From the NCBI GenBank assembly GCA_902493895.1, contig CABUQW010000022.1, positions 1 to 38,385 on the forward strand: 38,385 nucleotides of DNA, given 5' to 3'. The position numbers and the translations under genes are program-made. Below, one piece after another: positions 1 to 7,964 of the stretch (position 1 is its first letter; the number at the start of each line of letters is the position of its first letter). The notes below the pieces were generated by a model, which was not told the origin of the DNA, searched no databases, and was given only the letters and a program-made list of their open reading frames with translations. The DNA is from an uncultured Collinsella sp. GTDB taxonomy: Bacteria > Actinomycetota > Coriobacteriia > Coriobacteriales > Coriobacteriaceae.

Positions 1-23
1 CGTTCCTTCAACTGGGAAAACGG

Positions 24-56
24 CGCCCCCGGGCCCCAGGAGGGGCAGCGGGGGCG
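24..56. terminator. GC-rich hairpin, possible terminator of an upstream gene
   Basis: CGCCCCCG (24-31) pairs with CGGGGGCG (49-56), and an inner GCCCC/GGGGC stem extends it. Only TTCGG follows, so there is no good T-tract. It may end a gene lying left of the window. The rest of 1-489 shows no convincing gene; it holds the two dyads listed next. Confidence 0.35.
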
Positions 57-350
57 TTCGGCTAGCTGCGGGAACGGCCTATTCGCTCAATGTGTTCGGC
101 TGAGATCGGAAATCAACCTTTGTTTCAAATGGGGTGGTTTTGCAACCGTCACGCGCCACGCTATGCGAACGTGCCCCTTTTCTGTTGTCGGTCGGATACG
201 ATGAGTCGCGTGACGTCGTCAGAGGTCGAATTCGACCGCTAACGACGTTGTGCAGCTCATCATTTCTGGCCGCAAACAGTAAAGGGGCATGAGGGTGTAT
301 TGAGGGGGGATGTCTTGCTGTCGGCATCCGCGTGCGGTGCCATTCGCTGT

Positions 351-370
351 CTGTAAATATACGTTTACAG
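351..370. promoter_or_regulatory. 20-bp palindrome, candidate operator
   Basis: CTGTAAA and TTTACAG form perfect 7-bp arms around a 6-base centre (TATACG). The site lies about 120 bp upstream of the DeoC-like gene in otherwise non-coding DNA. The size and symmetry fit a dimeric repressor of the LacI, DeoR or GntR type. Which protein binds it is unknown. Confidence 0.55.
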
Positions 371-431
371 CTAATTTCATACCACTTGTCGGAATGCGGA
401 CGCTGTCCTTGTATGTCGGGCGTACATTGAA

Positions 432-455
432 CGTGGTATTTCGCGTGAAACCACG
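432..455. promoter_or_regulatory. Second dyad upstream of the DeoC-like gene
   Basis: CGTGGT (432-437) and ACCACG (450-455) are inverted copies separated by 12 bases. The dyad is 35 bp upstream of the start at 490, so it could be an operator in the leader or a weak RNA hairpin. A GTGGTA/TACCAC dyad of related sequence occurs upstream of lysA at 35330-35348. Confidence 0.3.
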
Positions 456-489
456 AATCGGTTGTCAGTCCTGAACAAGGAGGCCCAGC

Positions 490-1164
490 ATGACACTTGC
501 CAAACCCATCAATAAATACATCGACTATATCGATGCCCCCGAGGACACGTTTGAGCAGTATGTCGAGAAGGCGTTAAAGTACAACTTTCGCTGCGTATTC
601 GCGAACCTTCAGGAGTACGAGACGGGCCGCGCCATGCTCGAGGGCTCTGACATCATCCTTGCCGGCGCCATCGACTTTCCCCAGGGCACTATGACGCTTG
701 AGGAGAAGCTTGCGAGGTTTGAGGAATACGCTGCGTGTGGCTTTACCGAGATTGACTACGTTTTGAATCAGGGGTCGATCGAGAACCGCGATTTTGATGC
801 CATCGAGCGCGAGATGACTACCATTGCTGATTTTTGTCGCGCGCATGGCATCACTGACAAGGTAATCGTCGAGATGTGCAAGCTGGACGGCGACGACGCC
901 GCCAAGCGCCGTGTATGCGAGATCGCGCTGGAGGCCAAGCCGGGATTCCTTAAGACATCGACCGGCAGAAGCTTTGGCGGTGCTAAGCTCGAGGACGTGC
1001 GGCTGATGCACGAGGTGCTCGGCGATGCCGTGGCAATCAAGGCGGCGGGCGGTATCCATAATTACGAAGAGGCTTGCGCATTCATCGAGGCCGGCGCCAG
1101 CGCGTTAGGCGCATCGGCGGGCATCGCGATCGTCGAGGGCGCACCGACGGATGAGCGTCGCTAG
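490..1164 (+). CDS. deoC: Deoxyribose-phosphate aldolase family protein (DeoC-like)
   Basis: This 224-residue class I aldolase should cleave 2-deoxyribose 5-phosphate to glyceraldehyde 3-phosphate and acetaldehyde in the cytoplasm. The Schiff-base lysine lies in GFLKTSTGRS (Lys155). The second active-site lysine is in KAAGGI (Lys184), and the acid is Asp89 in EIDYVLN. The phosphate-binding end GASALGASAGIAIV is intact, and the length is normal for the family. The ATG at 490 is preceded by a strong AAGGAGG (477-483). No nucleoside phosphorylase or phosphopentomutase is nearby, so it appears to act alone or with the HAD phosphatases that follow. A related aldolase acting on another deoxy-sugar phosphate cannot be excluded. 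Confidence 0.85.
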   Translation: MTLAKPINKYIDYIDAPEDTFEQYVEKALKYNFRCVFANLQEYETGRAMLEGSDIILAGAIDFPQGTMTLEEKLARFEEYAACGFTEIDYVLNQGSIENRDFDAIEREMTTIADFCRAHGITDKVIVEMCKLDGDDAAKRRVCEIALEAKPGFLKTSTGRSFGGAKLEDVRLMHEVLGDAVAIKAAGGIHNYEEACAFIEAGASALGASAGIAIVEGAPTDERR

Positions 1165-1313
1165 CAGACGTATTTGACCTGAGCGATAAAGCTTCACGAC
1201 CACACGCCGTTCATGTTCGAGACAATATGACTTTTTGCCCGTTGTAAACGGAGTCGCGATGGGTGTTCTGTATGATGGCTCAGACAAGGTTGTTCAATGA
1301 CAGGGAGGCATAT

Positions 1314-2156
1314 ATGGCAATCAAAGCCATCGCGATGGATATCGACGGTACGCTCACCAACGATCAGAAAGTGATTAGCCCGCGTACGCGCGAGAAGCTG
1401 CTCGCGGCGCAGGAGTCGGGCATTAAGCTCATCTTGGCTTCGGGCCGTCCCGCATGGGGACTGCACGCCTTGGCGCAGGAGCTCGACCTTCAAAACCATG
1501 ACGGTCTGCTGGTTGCCTTTAATGGCGCGCATGTGGTCGACGCTCAGACCGATGAGGTCCTTTTTGACCAGGCTATGCCGGCTGACGAGCTGCACCGTCT
1601 GATTGATCACCTGCGTAATTTTGACGTGATCCCTATGATTTCGCTCGGTCGCGATTTGCATGTCGTGGATTCGTATCACTGCATGATCACGCTGCCTGAC
1701 GGCTCGCAGAAAAACATCGTCAAATACGAGCGCGATGCGTGCGATCTTAAGATTCGCGAGGTGGAGAGCCTGCATGAGGTCGCTGATGCTTATCCCGTGG
1801 ACAAGCTGCTGACGGCGGGCGATCCGGCCTACCTGCAGGCGCATTACGAGGAGATGTATGCGCCCTTTAAGCAGACGCTTTCGGGCATGTTTACGGCCGA
1901 CTGGTACTTTGAGTACACGGCGCCCGGTATCGACAAGGCCCGCGCACTCGAGGGTGCCCTGCCCAAGCTCGGCATCGATGCCAGTGAGGTCGTATCGTTT
2001 GGCGACGGCCAGAACGACAAGTCCATGATTGAGTGGGCCGGCACCGGTGTTGCCATGGGTAACGCCGTCGAAGAGGTTAAGGCTGTAGCCCAGATGGTGA
2101 CCGCCGATAACAACGAAGATGGCATTGCGGTGGCGCTGGATAAGCTGCTGGGTTAG
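1314..2156 (+). CDS. Cof-type HAD-IIB family hydrolase
   Basis: This 280-residue protein is a haloacid dehalogenase-type phosphatase of the Cof/YbiV group, which removes phosphate from sugar phosphates or similar small metabolites. Motif I is MDIDGTLTND near residue 8, motif II is the SGRPAWG region near residue 45, and the C-terminal motif IV is SFGDGQNDKSM, with a cap domain between motifs II and IV. ATG 1314 is chosen because GGGAGG (1303-1308) sits 5 bases upstream; an in-frame extension to 1263 lacks a ribosome site. The gene follows the aldolase by 149 bp and is closed by a terminator. The substrate cannot be read from sequence. Confidence 0.85.
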   Translation: MAIKAIAMDIDGTLTNDQKVISPRTREKLLAAQESGIKLILASGRPAWGLHALAQELDLQNHDGLLVAFNGAHVVDAQTDEVLFDQAMPADELHRLIDHLRNFDVIPMISLGRDLHVVDSYHCMITLPDGSQKNIVKYERDACDLKIREVESLHEVADAYPVDKLLTAGDPAYLQAHYEEMYAPFKQTLSGMFTADWYFEYTAPGIDKARALEGALPKLGIDASEVVSFGDGQNDKSMIEWAGTGVAMGNAVEEVKAVAQMVTADNNEDGIAVALDKLLG

Positions 2157-2179
2157 AATCGCCGATTAATGCATGGCTC

Positions 2180-2205
2180 GGGCGCCTGCTTGCGGGCGTC
2201 CTTTT
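2180..2205 (+). terminator. Intrinsic terminator between the two HAD genes
   Basis: GGGCGCCTGC (2180-2189) pairs with GCGGGCGTCC (2192-2201) through ten pairs including two G-U wobbles. TTTT follows. It separates the Cof-type gene from the next HAD gene, only 64 bp downstream. Confidence 0.55.
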
Positions 2206-2220
2206 GCTAGGGAGGGTGCC

Positions 2221-2880
2221 GTGTCCGCATTTCCGTTCGACGCCGTTATCTTTGACATGGACGGCGTCATTGTCGATACCGAGTATTACTACTTGGGCGA
2301 GACTGCCGCGTTTGCCAAGGAGCTTGGACTTAATCTGACTCAAGAGGAGTTGAATGGGCAGGTCGGTACCTCGCATCAGTTCTTCCTGCATATGCTGGTC
2401 GATTGGTTTGAGCGCGCCGGTAAGGGACACTTCACTGGCGAGGAGGCGTTGGCCCGTTGGGACGAGTGGGCGCATAAGCGTCCGCGTGACTATCAGGCTT
2501 TGATTAACCCAGGCGCCGTGGATACGATTCGAGAGCTGCCGCGCCGTGGCGTTCGCGTGGCGCTTGCCAGCTCGTCTCCCATGGTTAGCATCGAGGAAGT
2601 GCTCAACGCATGCGGGCTGTCTGATGCCTTTGAGTATGTGGTGAGCGGCGAGCAGTTTAAGGAGAGCAAACCCGAGCCCGACATCTACCTGCATGCGCTG
2701 GACCTGCTGGGGCTGCCCGCGAATCGCTGCTGCTGCGTTGAGGATTCGGTGCCCGGCATCACCGCTGGCAAGCGAGCCGGCCTGACAGTCATTGCCAAGC
2801 GCGAGGAACGCTTTGGCTTTAGCCAGGATGCCGCGGACAAGATTATCGACCAGCTGCCGGAGCTGCTCACGCTTTCTTAG
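2221..2880 (+). CDS. HAD-IA family phosphatase/phosphoglucomutase-like
   Basis: This 219-residue HAD hydrolase belongs to the beta-phosphoglucomutase/phosphatase branch. The nucleophile motif FDMDGVIVDTE lies at residues 9-19. Motif II is in ALASSSPM, the motif III lysine is in KESKPEPDIYLHA, and motif IV is CVEDSVPGI. The helical cap between motifs I and II fits subfamily IA. The start is taken as GTG 2221 because GGAGGG (2211-2216) precedes it; an in-frame ATG at 2173 would overlap the upstream terminator. DxD is present, so either phosphatase or mutase chemistry is possible. It is probably a sugar-phosphate phosphatase. Confidence 0.8.
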   Translation: MSAFPFDAVIFDMDGVIVDTEYYYLGETAAFAKELGLNLTQEELNGQVGTSHQFFLHMLVDWFERAGKGHFTGEEALARWDEWAHKRPRDYQALINPGAVDTIRELPRRGVRVALASSSPMVSIEEVLNACGLSDAFEYVVSGEQFKESKPEPDIYLHALDLLGLPANRCCCVEDSVPGITAGKRAGLTVIAKREERFGFSQDAADKIIDQLPELLTLS

Positions 2881-2963
2881 GAGCGCGGTAGTTGCGCGTT
2901 TTTCGGGTCTGATGAGTAAATAGCCAACATTTTGGTGCGACACCTAGCATACTTTAAGCTAAT

Positions 2964-3004
2964 GCGGGCTTAAGGGCTTGTTGAATGCCCCTGAGCCCGC
3001 TTTA
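2964..3004 (+). terminator. Hairpin between the HAD gene and the GntR regulator
   Basis: GCGGGCT (2964-2970) pairs with AGCCCGC (2994-3000), with an inner GGGC/GCCC stem, and TTTA follows. It most likely ends the HAD transcript, though it also lies in the leader of the regulator 27 bp upstream of its start. Confidence 0.55.
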
Positions 3005-3030
3005 GACTTAATCGTGCTTGGAGAGGGTAT

Positions 3031-3774
3031 ATGCCACCGACTGAAGGGCTAACTGACGGTAAAGCAGCGATACCGCTGTACCAACAGGTTATCGATATCA
3101 TTAAAAACGAAATCAACTCCGGCGCCTACAAGGCAGGCGCGCGGATACCCAACGAATTCGAATTGGCTGAGAGCTATAAAGTTGGCCGCGTTACCGTGCG
3201 ACGTGCTATTGAGGAGCTCGTCCAGCAGGGCTATCTAACGAAGCGACAGGGGAAAGGCACGTTTGTCAATGCCCCCAAGCTCAAGCGCAAGATTCGCCAG
3301 AAGGATGACGTTCAGAGTTTTTCGGACGCATGCCGCGTTAACGGAATGGAACCGGGGGCGTGTGTCATTTCGAGAAAGATACTGCCGGCGGATTCCACCG
3401 AAGCACATTTCTTTGGTGTTCCCGTTGGAACTGACTTGATTTGCGTTGAGCGCGTGCGTACTGCCGATGGCGTCCCCGTCATGCTTGAGAACAACATATA
3501 CGTTTACGAGGACAACGCCTATCTATCAACGGCGCCTCTATCTAACCAATCCATTTTTGAGTTCGTGCGCAACCAGACTGGCCGCATGCCCGCGTTTACC
3601 GACCCGTGCACGCTCGAGATCGCGTGCGCATCGCCCGAGGTCGCTCGGTTGCTGGCGGTTCCCGTTGGCGAACCCTTGTTTTATATGGAAGCCTTCTTTT
3701 TCGATGAGCAACGGCGGCCGTTTATCATCGGTCGTCAGCGGATCGTTGGGTCTCGCTACGTTTTTGACATCTAG
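3031..3774 (+). CDS. GntR/HutC-family transcriptional regulator with UTRA domain
   Basis: This 247-residue regulator has an N-terminal winged helix (about residues 14-80), including PNEFELAESYKVGRVTVRRAIEEL and the wing QGKGTFV. A UTRA effector-binding domain follows (about 95-245), with the family-typical VERVRTADGVPVMLENN segment. HutC-type regulators sense a sugar phosphate or amino compound and usually repress the adjacent catabolic genes. It sits directly upstream of the transporter-led cluster at 3993, in the position and family of FrlR/FraR, so it is the likely regulator of that cluster. The start has GGAGAGGG 3 bases upstream. The effector is unknown, but an Amadori-type phosphate is a reasonable guess. 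Confidence 0.85.
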   Translation: MPPTEGLTDGKAAIPLYQQVIDIIKNEINSGAYKAGARIPNEFELAESYKVGRVTVRRAIEELVQQGYLTKRQGKGTFVNAPKLKRKIRQKDDVQSFSDACRVNGMEPGACVISRKILPADSTEAHFFGVPVGTDLICVERVRTADGVPVMLENNIYVYEDNAYLSTAPLSNQSIFEFVRNQTGRMPAFTDPCTLEIACASPEVARLLAVPVGEPLFYMEAFFFDEQRRPFIIGRQRIVGSRYVFDI

Positions 3775-3786
3775 GACATTGCGAAT

Positions 3787-3822
3787 GGAAACGCCCGGTG
3801 GATCATCTCACCGGGCGCTTCC
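3787..3822 (+). terminator. Strong hairpin after the GntR regulator
   Basis: GGAAACGCCCGGTG (3787-3800) pairs with CACCGGGCGCTTCC (3809-3822) over 14 positions with one mismatch, around an 8-base loop. No T-run follows, so termination may be partial or need Rho. It separates the regulator from the promoter of the catabolic cluster. Confidence 0.55.
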
Positions 3823-3884
3823 ATACCGTTCACGGCGCGAACGCGACCGTTCAACCGCGTTGCGGCAATCAGTTTGAAATTATC

Positions 3885-3913
3885 TTGATGACGGGAAAAG
3901 CTGCTGGTAATCT
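3885..3913 (+). promoter_or_regulatory. Promoter of the catabolic cluster (extended -10)
   Basis: TTGATG (3885-3890) and TAATCT (3908-3913) are spaced by 17 bp. The TGG just before the -10 gives the extended TGn motif. This is the best sigma-70-type promoter upstream of the transporter gene, and the start of transcription should fall near 3920, inside the repeats listed next. Confidence 0.55.
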
Positions 3914-3932
3914 ATAGAACGTCATAGAACGT
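3914..3932. promoter_or_regulatory. Tandem ATAGAACGT repeats, candidate operator
   Basis: ATAGAACGT occurs at 3914-3922 and again at 3924-3932, a 10-bp period that puts both copies on the same face of the helix. They follow the -10 box immediately, so a bound protein would block transcription. The neighbouring GntR/HutC regulator is the obvious candidate. An AACG-N8-CGTT dyad is embedded in the same bases. Confidence 0.5.
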
Positions 3933-3992
3933 TTGCCTTATGCAAGCGTTGAAGCGAGATGCGATGCAGTCTCGAGTTCTTTGGAGGTATCT

Positions 3993-5456
3993 ATGTCAGA
4001 TACGAAGGCGAAGAAGACAAACAGACGTTTTAAGTTCAAATTACCGCATGTCTATACGATCATGTTCTTGCTGATCGTTGTCTTTGCGGTCCTGACTTGG
4101 ATCGTTCCCTCGGGTCAGTATCAGCGCAAGACGATTTCGACAGCGGCGGGCGAGCGCGAAGTCGCCGTTGCTGGAACCTATGAACAGGTCGATAAGAACT
4201 ACACCGATTCCGAGACCGGCGAGACCATCAATCTGGGTCAGGATATCTTCGCGGTCCTGCAAGCGCCCACTAAGGGCATCCAGGAGGCTGCCGACGTCGT
4301 TGCGTTCGTCTTATTGATTGGCGGATCGTTCGCAATCATCACCAAGACCAACGCTTTGAATGCCGGCATGAGCCGTGTGATTAAAAAGCTCAAGAACAAG
4401 GACATCCTCATCATTCCCATTACGATGACGTTGCTGTCCATTTGCGGCACTACGTTTGGCATGTCTGAGGAAGCCCTGCCGTTCTATGCCATCTTCATTC
4501 CCATCATGATGGGTATCGGTTATGACTCGATGACGGCATTCATCATCTGCTTCCTTGGTCCTAACCTGGGATATTGTGCTTCGACCATCGACCCGTTTAA
4601 TGTTTTGATCGCCCAGGGCATCATTGGCATCGAGGGCAATCCTCAGCTGTGGCTGCGCGCCGTTTCTTGGGTCATCTTTACTGCCGTCGGTATCGCATGG
4701 GCCATGCGCTACGCTATGCGCGTCAAGAAAAACCCCGAGTCGTCCATTACGTACGAGGACGACAAGCTCAAGCGTGTTGAGTTTTCCGTGACCGATGCCT
4801 CCATCGAGGAAGAGTTCACTACCCGTCAGAAGCTCGTACTTATCGATTTTGCCTGCGGTATGGGCATTATCGTCTGGGGTCTTGTTACCCAGGGCTGGTA
4901 CATGAATGAGATTTCCGCCGTGTTCCTTGGCATGGGCTTGCTTGCCGGTATCCTGGGCGGTCTTGACCAGCAGACGATCGCTGAGGAGTTCGTTAAGGGT
5001 CTCGCCGATTTTGCGTACGCTGCTATCGTTATCGGTATCGCTCGCGGTATTCTGGTCATCGCCGAGGGCGGCATGATCATCGACACCATCCTCCAGGCGC
5101 TCGCTACTGCGCTCGCCGGTGCACCCGCTGCCGTCTACACCACGTTTATGTATATCGTCCTTGGCCTGCTCTCTTTGCTGGTTCCCTCGAGTTCTGGACT
5201 TGCGGCGCTCACCATGCCCGTCATGGGTCCGCTGACCGAGCTTATGGGCCTCAATCCCGAAGCTGCCGTTACCGCGCTCCAGTTTGCTAATCAGACCATC
5301 AACACCATCAGTCCCGTGGCGGGCATGACGGTCGCCGGCCTTGCCGTGGCTAAGATTTCGTTTGGCCAATGGTGGAAGACCATTTGGAAGTTCTTCATTT
5401 TCATGGTCGTCTTTGGCCTGATCGTAACGGCAATCTCTGGCATGCTTCCGGTGTAG
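3993..5456 (+). CDS. YfcC-family (C4-dicarboxylate/basic amino acid-type) permease
   Basis: This 487-residue integral membrane protein has about a dozen hydrophobic segments. They begin with YTIMFLLIVVFAVLTWIVPSG and include a conserved GTTFGMSEEALPFYAIFIP and LLVPSSSGLAALTMP, hallmarks of the YfcC/DcuC-like superfamily. Residues 40-90 form an extracytoplasmic loop. Members carry organic acids, arginine/ornithine-type amino acids or dipeptides. ATG 3993 is chosen because TTGGAGG (3981-3987) sits 5 bases upstream; an in-frame extension to 3933 would cover the promoter. It is the first gene of the catabolic cluster and probably imports its substrate. If the cluster handles a glycated amino acid, a carrier from an amino-acid-transporting family would fit. 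Confidence 0.8.
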   Translation: MSDTKAKKTNRRFKFKLPHVYTIMFLLIVVFAVLTWIVPSGQYQRKTISTAAGEREVAVAGTYEQVDKNYTDSETGETINLGQDIFAVLQAPTKGIQEAADVVAFVLLIGGSFAIITKTNALNAGMSRVIKKLKNKDILIIPITMTLLSICGTTFGMSEEALPFYAIFIPIMMGIGYDSMTAFIICFLGPNLGYCASTIDPFNVLIAQGIIGIEGNPQLWLRAVSWVIFTAVGIAWAMRYAMRVKKNPESSITYEDDKLKRVEFSVTDASIEEEFTTRQKLVLIDFACGMGIIVWGLVTQGWYMNEISAVFLGMGLLAGILGGLDQQTIAEEFVKGLADFAYAAIVIGIARGILVIAEGGMIIDTILQALATALAGAPAAVYTTFMYIVLGLLSLLVPSSSGLAALTMPVMGPLTELMGLNPEAAVTALQFANQTINTISPVAGMTVAGLAVAKISFGQWWKTIWKFFIFMVVFGLIVTAISGMLPV

Positions 5457-5465
5457 GTGGTTGTG

Positions 5466-7049
5466 ATGTCTGATCGTTTAACGGTCCTGACGTCTAAGAG
5501 CGTCTTTACCGGTACGGGGGACCTGCCGTTCGAAGGTTTCGTAGCGGTCCGTGGCAATCGAATTGAGGCGGTTGGCACCAAGTGTGAGGTAGCTTCGTAT
5601 TTGACCCAAGCGGACGAGGTAGTTGATCTGGGCGACCGTACCGTCATGCCTGGCCTGATCGATGTGCATACCTTCTATACAGGCTGGGCGCTGCGGACGT
5701 TGGGGTCTGATCTGTCCGGCATCGCTGATGCCAAAGAGGCCGTGTCGCTCTTGCGTGCATGGAAAGAAGATCATCCGGATTGCGCGGCGGCTTTTGGCCA
5801 CAGCCTACCCGAAACGTTGGCATCGGATGCCGAGAACGCAAATACGGCAGCTGTGTTTGACGATTGTTTTGGCGATATCCCTGTCGTCTGCTTTACACCG
5901 GGTGCGGAGACCTGCGTTCTCAATGCTGCCGCCAGTGCACGATACGGCTTTACACCCCAGGCGTGCTATGCCGAGAAGATCTGGCGCATGATGAGCGATT
6001 TCCTCGCGCTGCCCGAGGTACGTGCGGGGTATTCGGACTACATGAGCATGCTTAACGAGCGCGGCGTTACCGCCATCAAGGAGATGGCGTTTGATGACTA
6101 CTACGGTTTTGCCGACGAAATGGCTCGCCGTGAGGAATCTGGTGAGCTGACGGTTCGCGTCTCTATGATGTCGCAGCCGGTGGGTGCCGGTGCAAATCTG
6201 GCATATGCCCGCGAGGCACGAGAGCGCTTCCGGGGACCGTTCGTTCGTTTTTCTGGCTTCAACCGTATGACCGATCGCGGCGTATGGGCGGGGCTTGCCG
6301 AGATGATTGACCCCTATGAGGACACGGCCGATGCGGGCGCTGCCGGCAAGACGGTTGTCGAGGAGCCCGAGTGGGATCTGATTGAGAACGAGCTGCGCGC
6401 AATTGATGCTGACGGCTTCCGATATTCCTTGCATTGCCAGGGCGATGGCGCCGTTCGTCGCACCGTGGCGCTCTATGCCTCGCTGCCTCGAGACGAGCAT
6501 GGACGGTTGCTTCGCCGCCATGCGATTACCGATCTCGAGAACTCTGATCCGACCGATCTTGTCAAGTTTGGCAAGTTAGGTGGAATTTGCGAGGTCTATC
6601 CGCAGATTCTGACGCTGGACCGGCGCGAGGATTGCCTGTCGATGATGCGTCGACAAATTGGCAAGACGCGACTTTTGCACAGCTGGAATCGCCGCGGCAT
6701 GGAAGATTCCGGATGCACGGTGTGCTGTGGTACGGATTTGCCGCTGCTGATTCCGAGCCTGGGCGAGTCAATCTACAGTGCGTGCGGCGGATACTTCGAC
6801 GATGGACTGCCCGTGAATGAGGCCAACGCGCTGACGCTTGTCGAGCTCTTGCGTGCTTGGACTGCCGGGGGCGCGTACGATCTGATGCGCGAAGACGAGC
6901 TGGGTACGCTCGAGGTCGGCAAGCTTGCTGATATCTGCGTGCTCGATCGGGATGTGTTCGACCTCGATTATCGCGACGCACGCGATCTTTCGGTTGATAT
7001 GACGATGTCGGACGGACAAATCGTGTTCGATCGAAATAAGGAGGCATAA
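5466..7049 (+). CDS. Amidohydrolase family 3 (YtcJ-like) with altered metal motif
   Basis: This 527-residue TIM-barrel hydrolase has the N-terminal beta-sandwich start, VMPGLIDVH at the first strand, SLHCQGDGA, RRHAI and CGTDLPL. It ends with GTLEVGKLADICVLDRD, the classic amidohydrolase sandwich. Relatives remove N-acyl groups from amino acids or hydrolyse cyclic amides. The HxH pair of strand 1 reads H-T-F here, so the second metal-binding histidine is missing, while later His and Asp ligands remain. ATG 5466 lies 9 bases after the transporter stop, with a weak GTAGG-type site; GTG 5457 is an alternative. The next gene starts one base after its stop. It may deacylate the imported compound, or may have a changed chemistry. 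Confidence 0.8.
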   Translation: MSDRLTVLTSKSVFTGTGDLPFEGFVAVRGNRIEAVGTKCEVASYLTQADEVVDLGDRTVMPGLIDVHTFYTGWALRTLGSDLSGIADAKEAVSLLRAWKEDHPDCAAAFGHSLPETLASDAENANTAAVFDDCFGDIPVVCFTPGAETCVLNAAASARYGFTPQACYAEKIWRMMSDFLALPEVRAGYSDYMSMLNERGVTAIKEMAFDDYYGFADEMARREESGELTVRVSMMSQPVGAGANLAYAREARERFRGPFVRFSGFNRMTDRGVWAGLAEMIDPYEDTADAGAAGKTVVEEPEWDLIENELRAIDADGFRYSLHCQGDGAVRRTVALYASLPRDEHGRLLRRHAITDLENSDPTDLVKFGKLGGICEVYPQILTLDRREDCLSMMRRQIGKTRLLHSWNRRGMEDSGCTVCCGTDLPLLIPSLGESIYSACGGYFDDGLPVNEANALTLVELLRAWTAGGAYDLMREDELGTLEVGKLADICVLDRDVFDLDYRDARDLSVDMTMSDGQIVFDRNKEA

Positions 7050-7050
7050 G

Positions 7051-7902
7051 ATGTCTGAATCCAAGCCGACGCTGCGCCGCGAACAGATTGCGGGCATGAA
7101 TATCCACTACATCATGTGGTCGCTCGATTACTTCCTTGATGTGCAGCAGCGTTTGGGCTTTGAGTCCATTGAGCTGTGGTGTGCGGAGCCGCATGTGACA
7201 CTCGACCATACGGGCTACTTTGAGGCTGAGGTCCTGGCGAAAAAAGCTGCAGACCGTGGGCTTAGGTATCGTACTCTGTGTCCCGAGAATGTTGTCTATC
7301 CTTGGCAATACTGCGCACGCAAACCGCTGCATGAACAGCGCAGCCTGGCGTACTTTAAGCACGGCATTGAGCTTGCCGAGGTACTTGGGTGCGACCGTAT
7401 GTCCGTCAACTCGGGCTGGGGCGACTGGGACGAGGACCGCGAGGAAGCCTGGAAGCGCAGCCGCGAGCACATGTCCATTCTGGCGGAGTATGCCGGCGAG
7501 CACGGTCTGGTGCTTACGATGGAAAGCCTGCGTCCCGAGGAGAGCAACCTTGTGACGACGGTTTCCGATGCGAAGCGCATGATTGACGAGGTCGCGAGCC
7601 CGTACTTACAGCCCATGGTTGATACAACCGCGATGGGCGTTGCAGGCGAGACGCTCGAGGACTGGTTTGCCGCCTTTGGTGATGGGGCAATTCACGAGAT
7701 GCACTTTATCGACGGTGATCCGTATGGCCATCTGGTGTGGGGCGATGGCAAGCACGATATGGACGCCTTCGTTGCCACGCTCAACGCCCATGGTTTCGAC
7801 GGCATGCTGGGCCAGGAAATCACGGACGGTCGTTACTATGATGACCCGGCGGCGGCAGATGCCAAGAACATGGCCGCATTCGAGAAATATCTGATTGACT
7901 AA
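7051..7902 (+). CDS. FrlC-like sugar isomerase/epimerase (xylose isomerase-like TIM barrel)
   Basis: This 283-residue protein matches the FrlC family along its length, by my recollection of E. coli FrlC. Matching segments are LGFESIELWCAEPH, LTMESLRPEESNLVTT and MVDTTAM followed by EMHFIDGD. Likely divalent-metal ligands are Glu158, Asp191, His218 and Glu256. FrlC interconverts psicoselysine and fructoselysine by C3 epimerisation; this protein probably performs a similar epimerisation on a related keto-sugar compound. It starts one base after the amidohydrolase stop with GGAGGC upstream, so the two are translationally coupled. A generic sugar-phosphate isomerase role is the alternative. Confidence 0.8.
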   Translation: MSESKPTLRREQIAGMNIHYIMWSLDYFLDVQQRLGFESIELWCAEPHVTLDHTGYFEAEVLAKKAADRGLRYRTLCPENVVYPWQYCARKPLHEQRSLAYFKHGIELAEVLGCDRMSVNSGWGDWDEDREEAWKRSREHMSILAEYAGEHGLVLTMESLRPEESNLVTTVSDAKRMIDEVASPYLQPMVDTTAMGVAGETLEDWFAAFGDGAIHEMHFIDGDPYGHLVWGDGKHDMDAFVATLNAHGFDGMLGQEITDGRYYDDPAAADAKNMAAFEKYLID

Positions 7903-7964
7903 AACAACTATCGGCCACGCAACCAACGTCATTGATTGTGGACCAAACAAGAAAGGAACTGGAT

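Noticed and set aside
79..327. Minus-strand open frame of 82 residues in the left flank
   Set aside because: No ribosome site, odd composition and no recognisable motif. It is more likely chance in GC-rich non-coding DNA.
4311..5369. Minus-strand open frame of 352 residues opposite the transporter
   Set aside because: Very polar His/Asp/Gly-rich shadow of a membrane protein gene.
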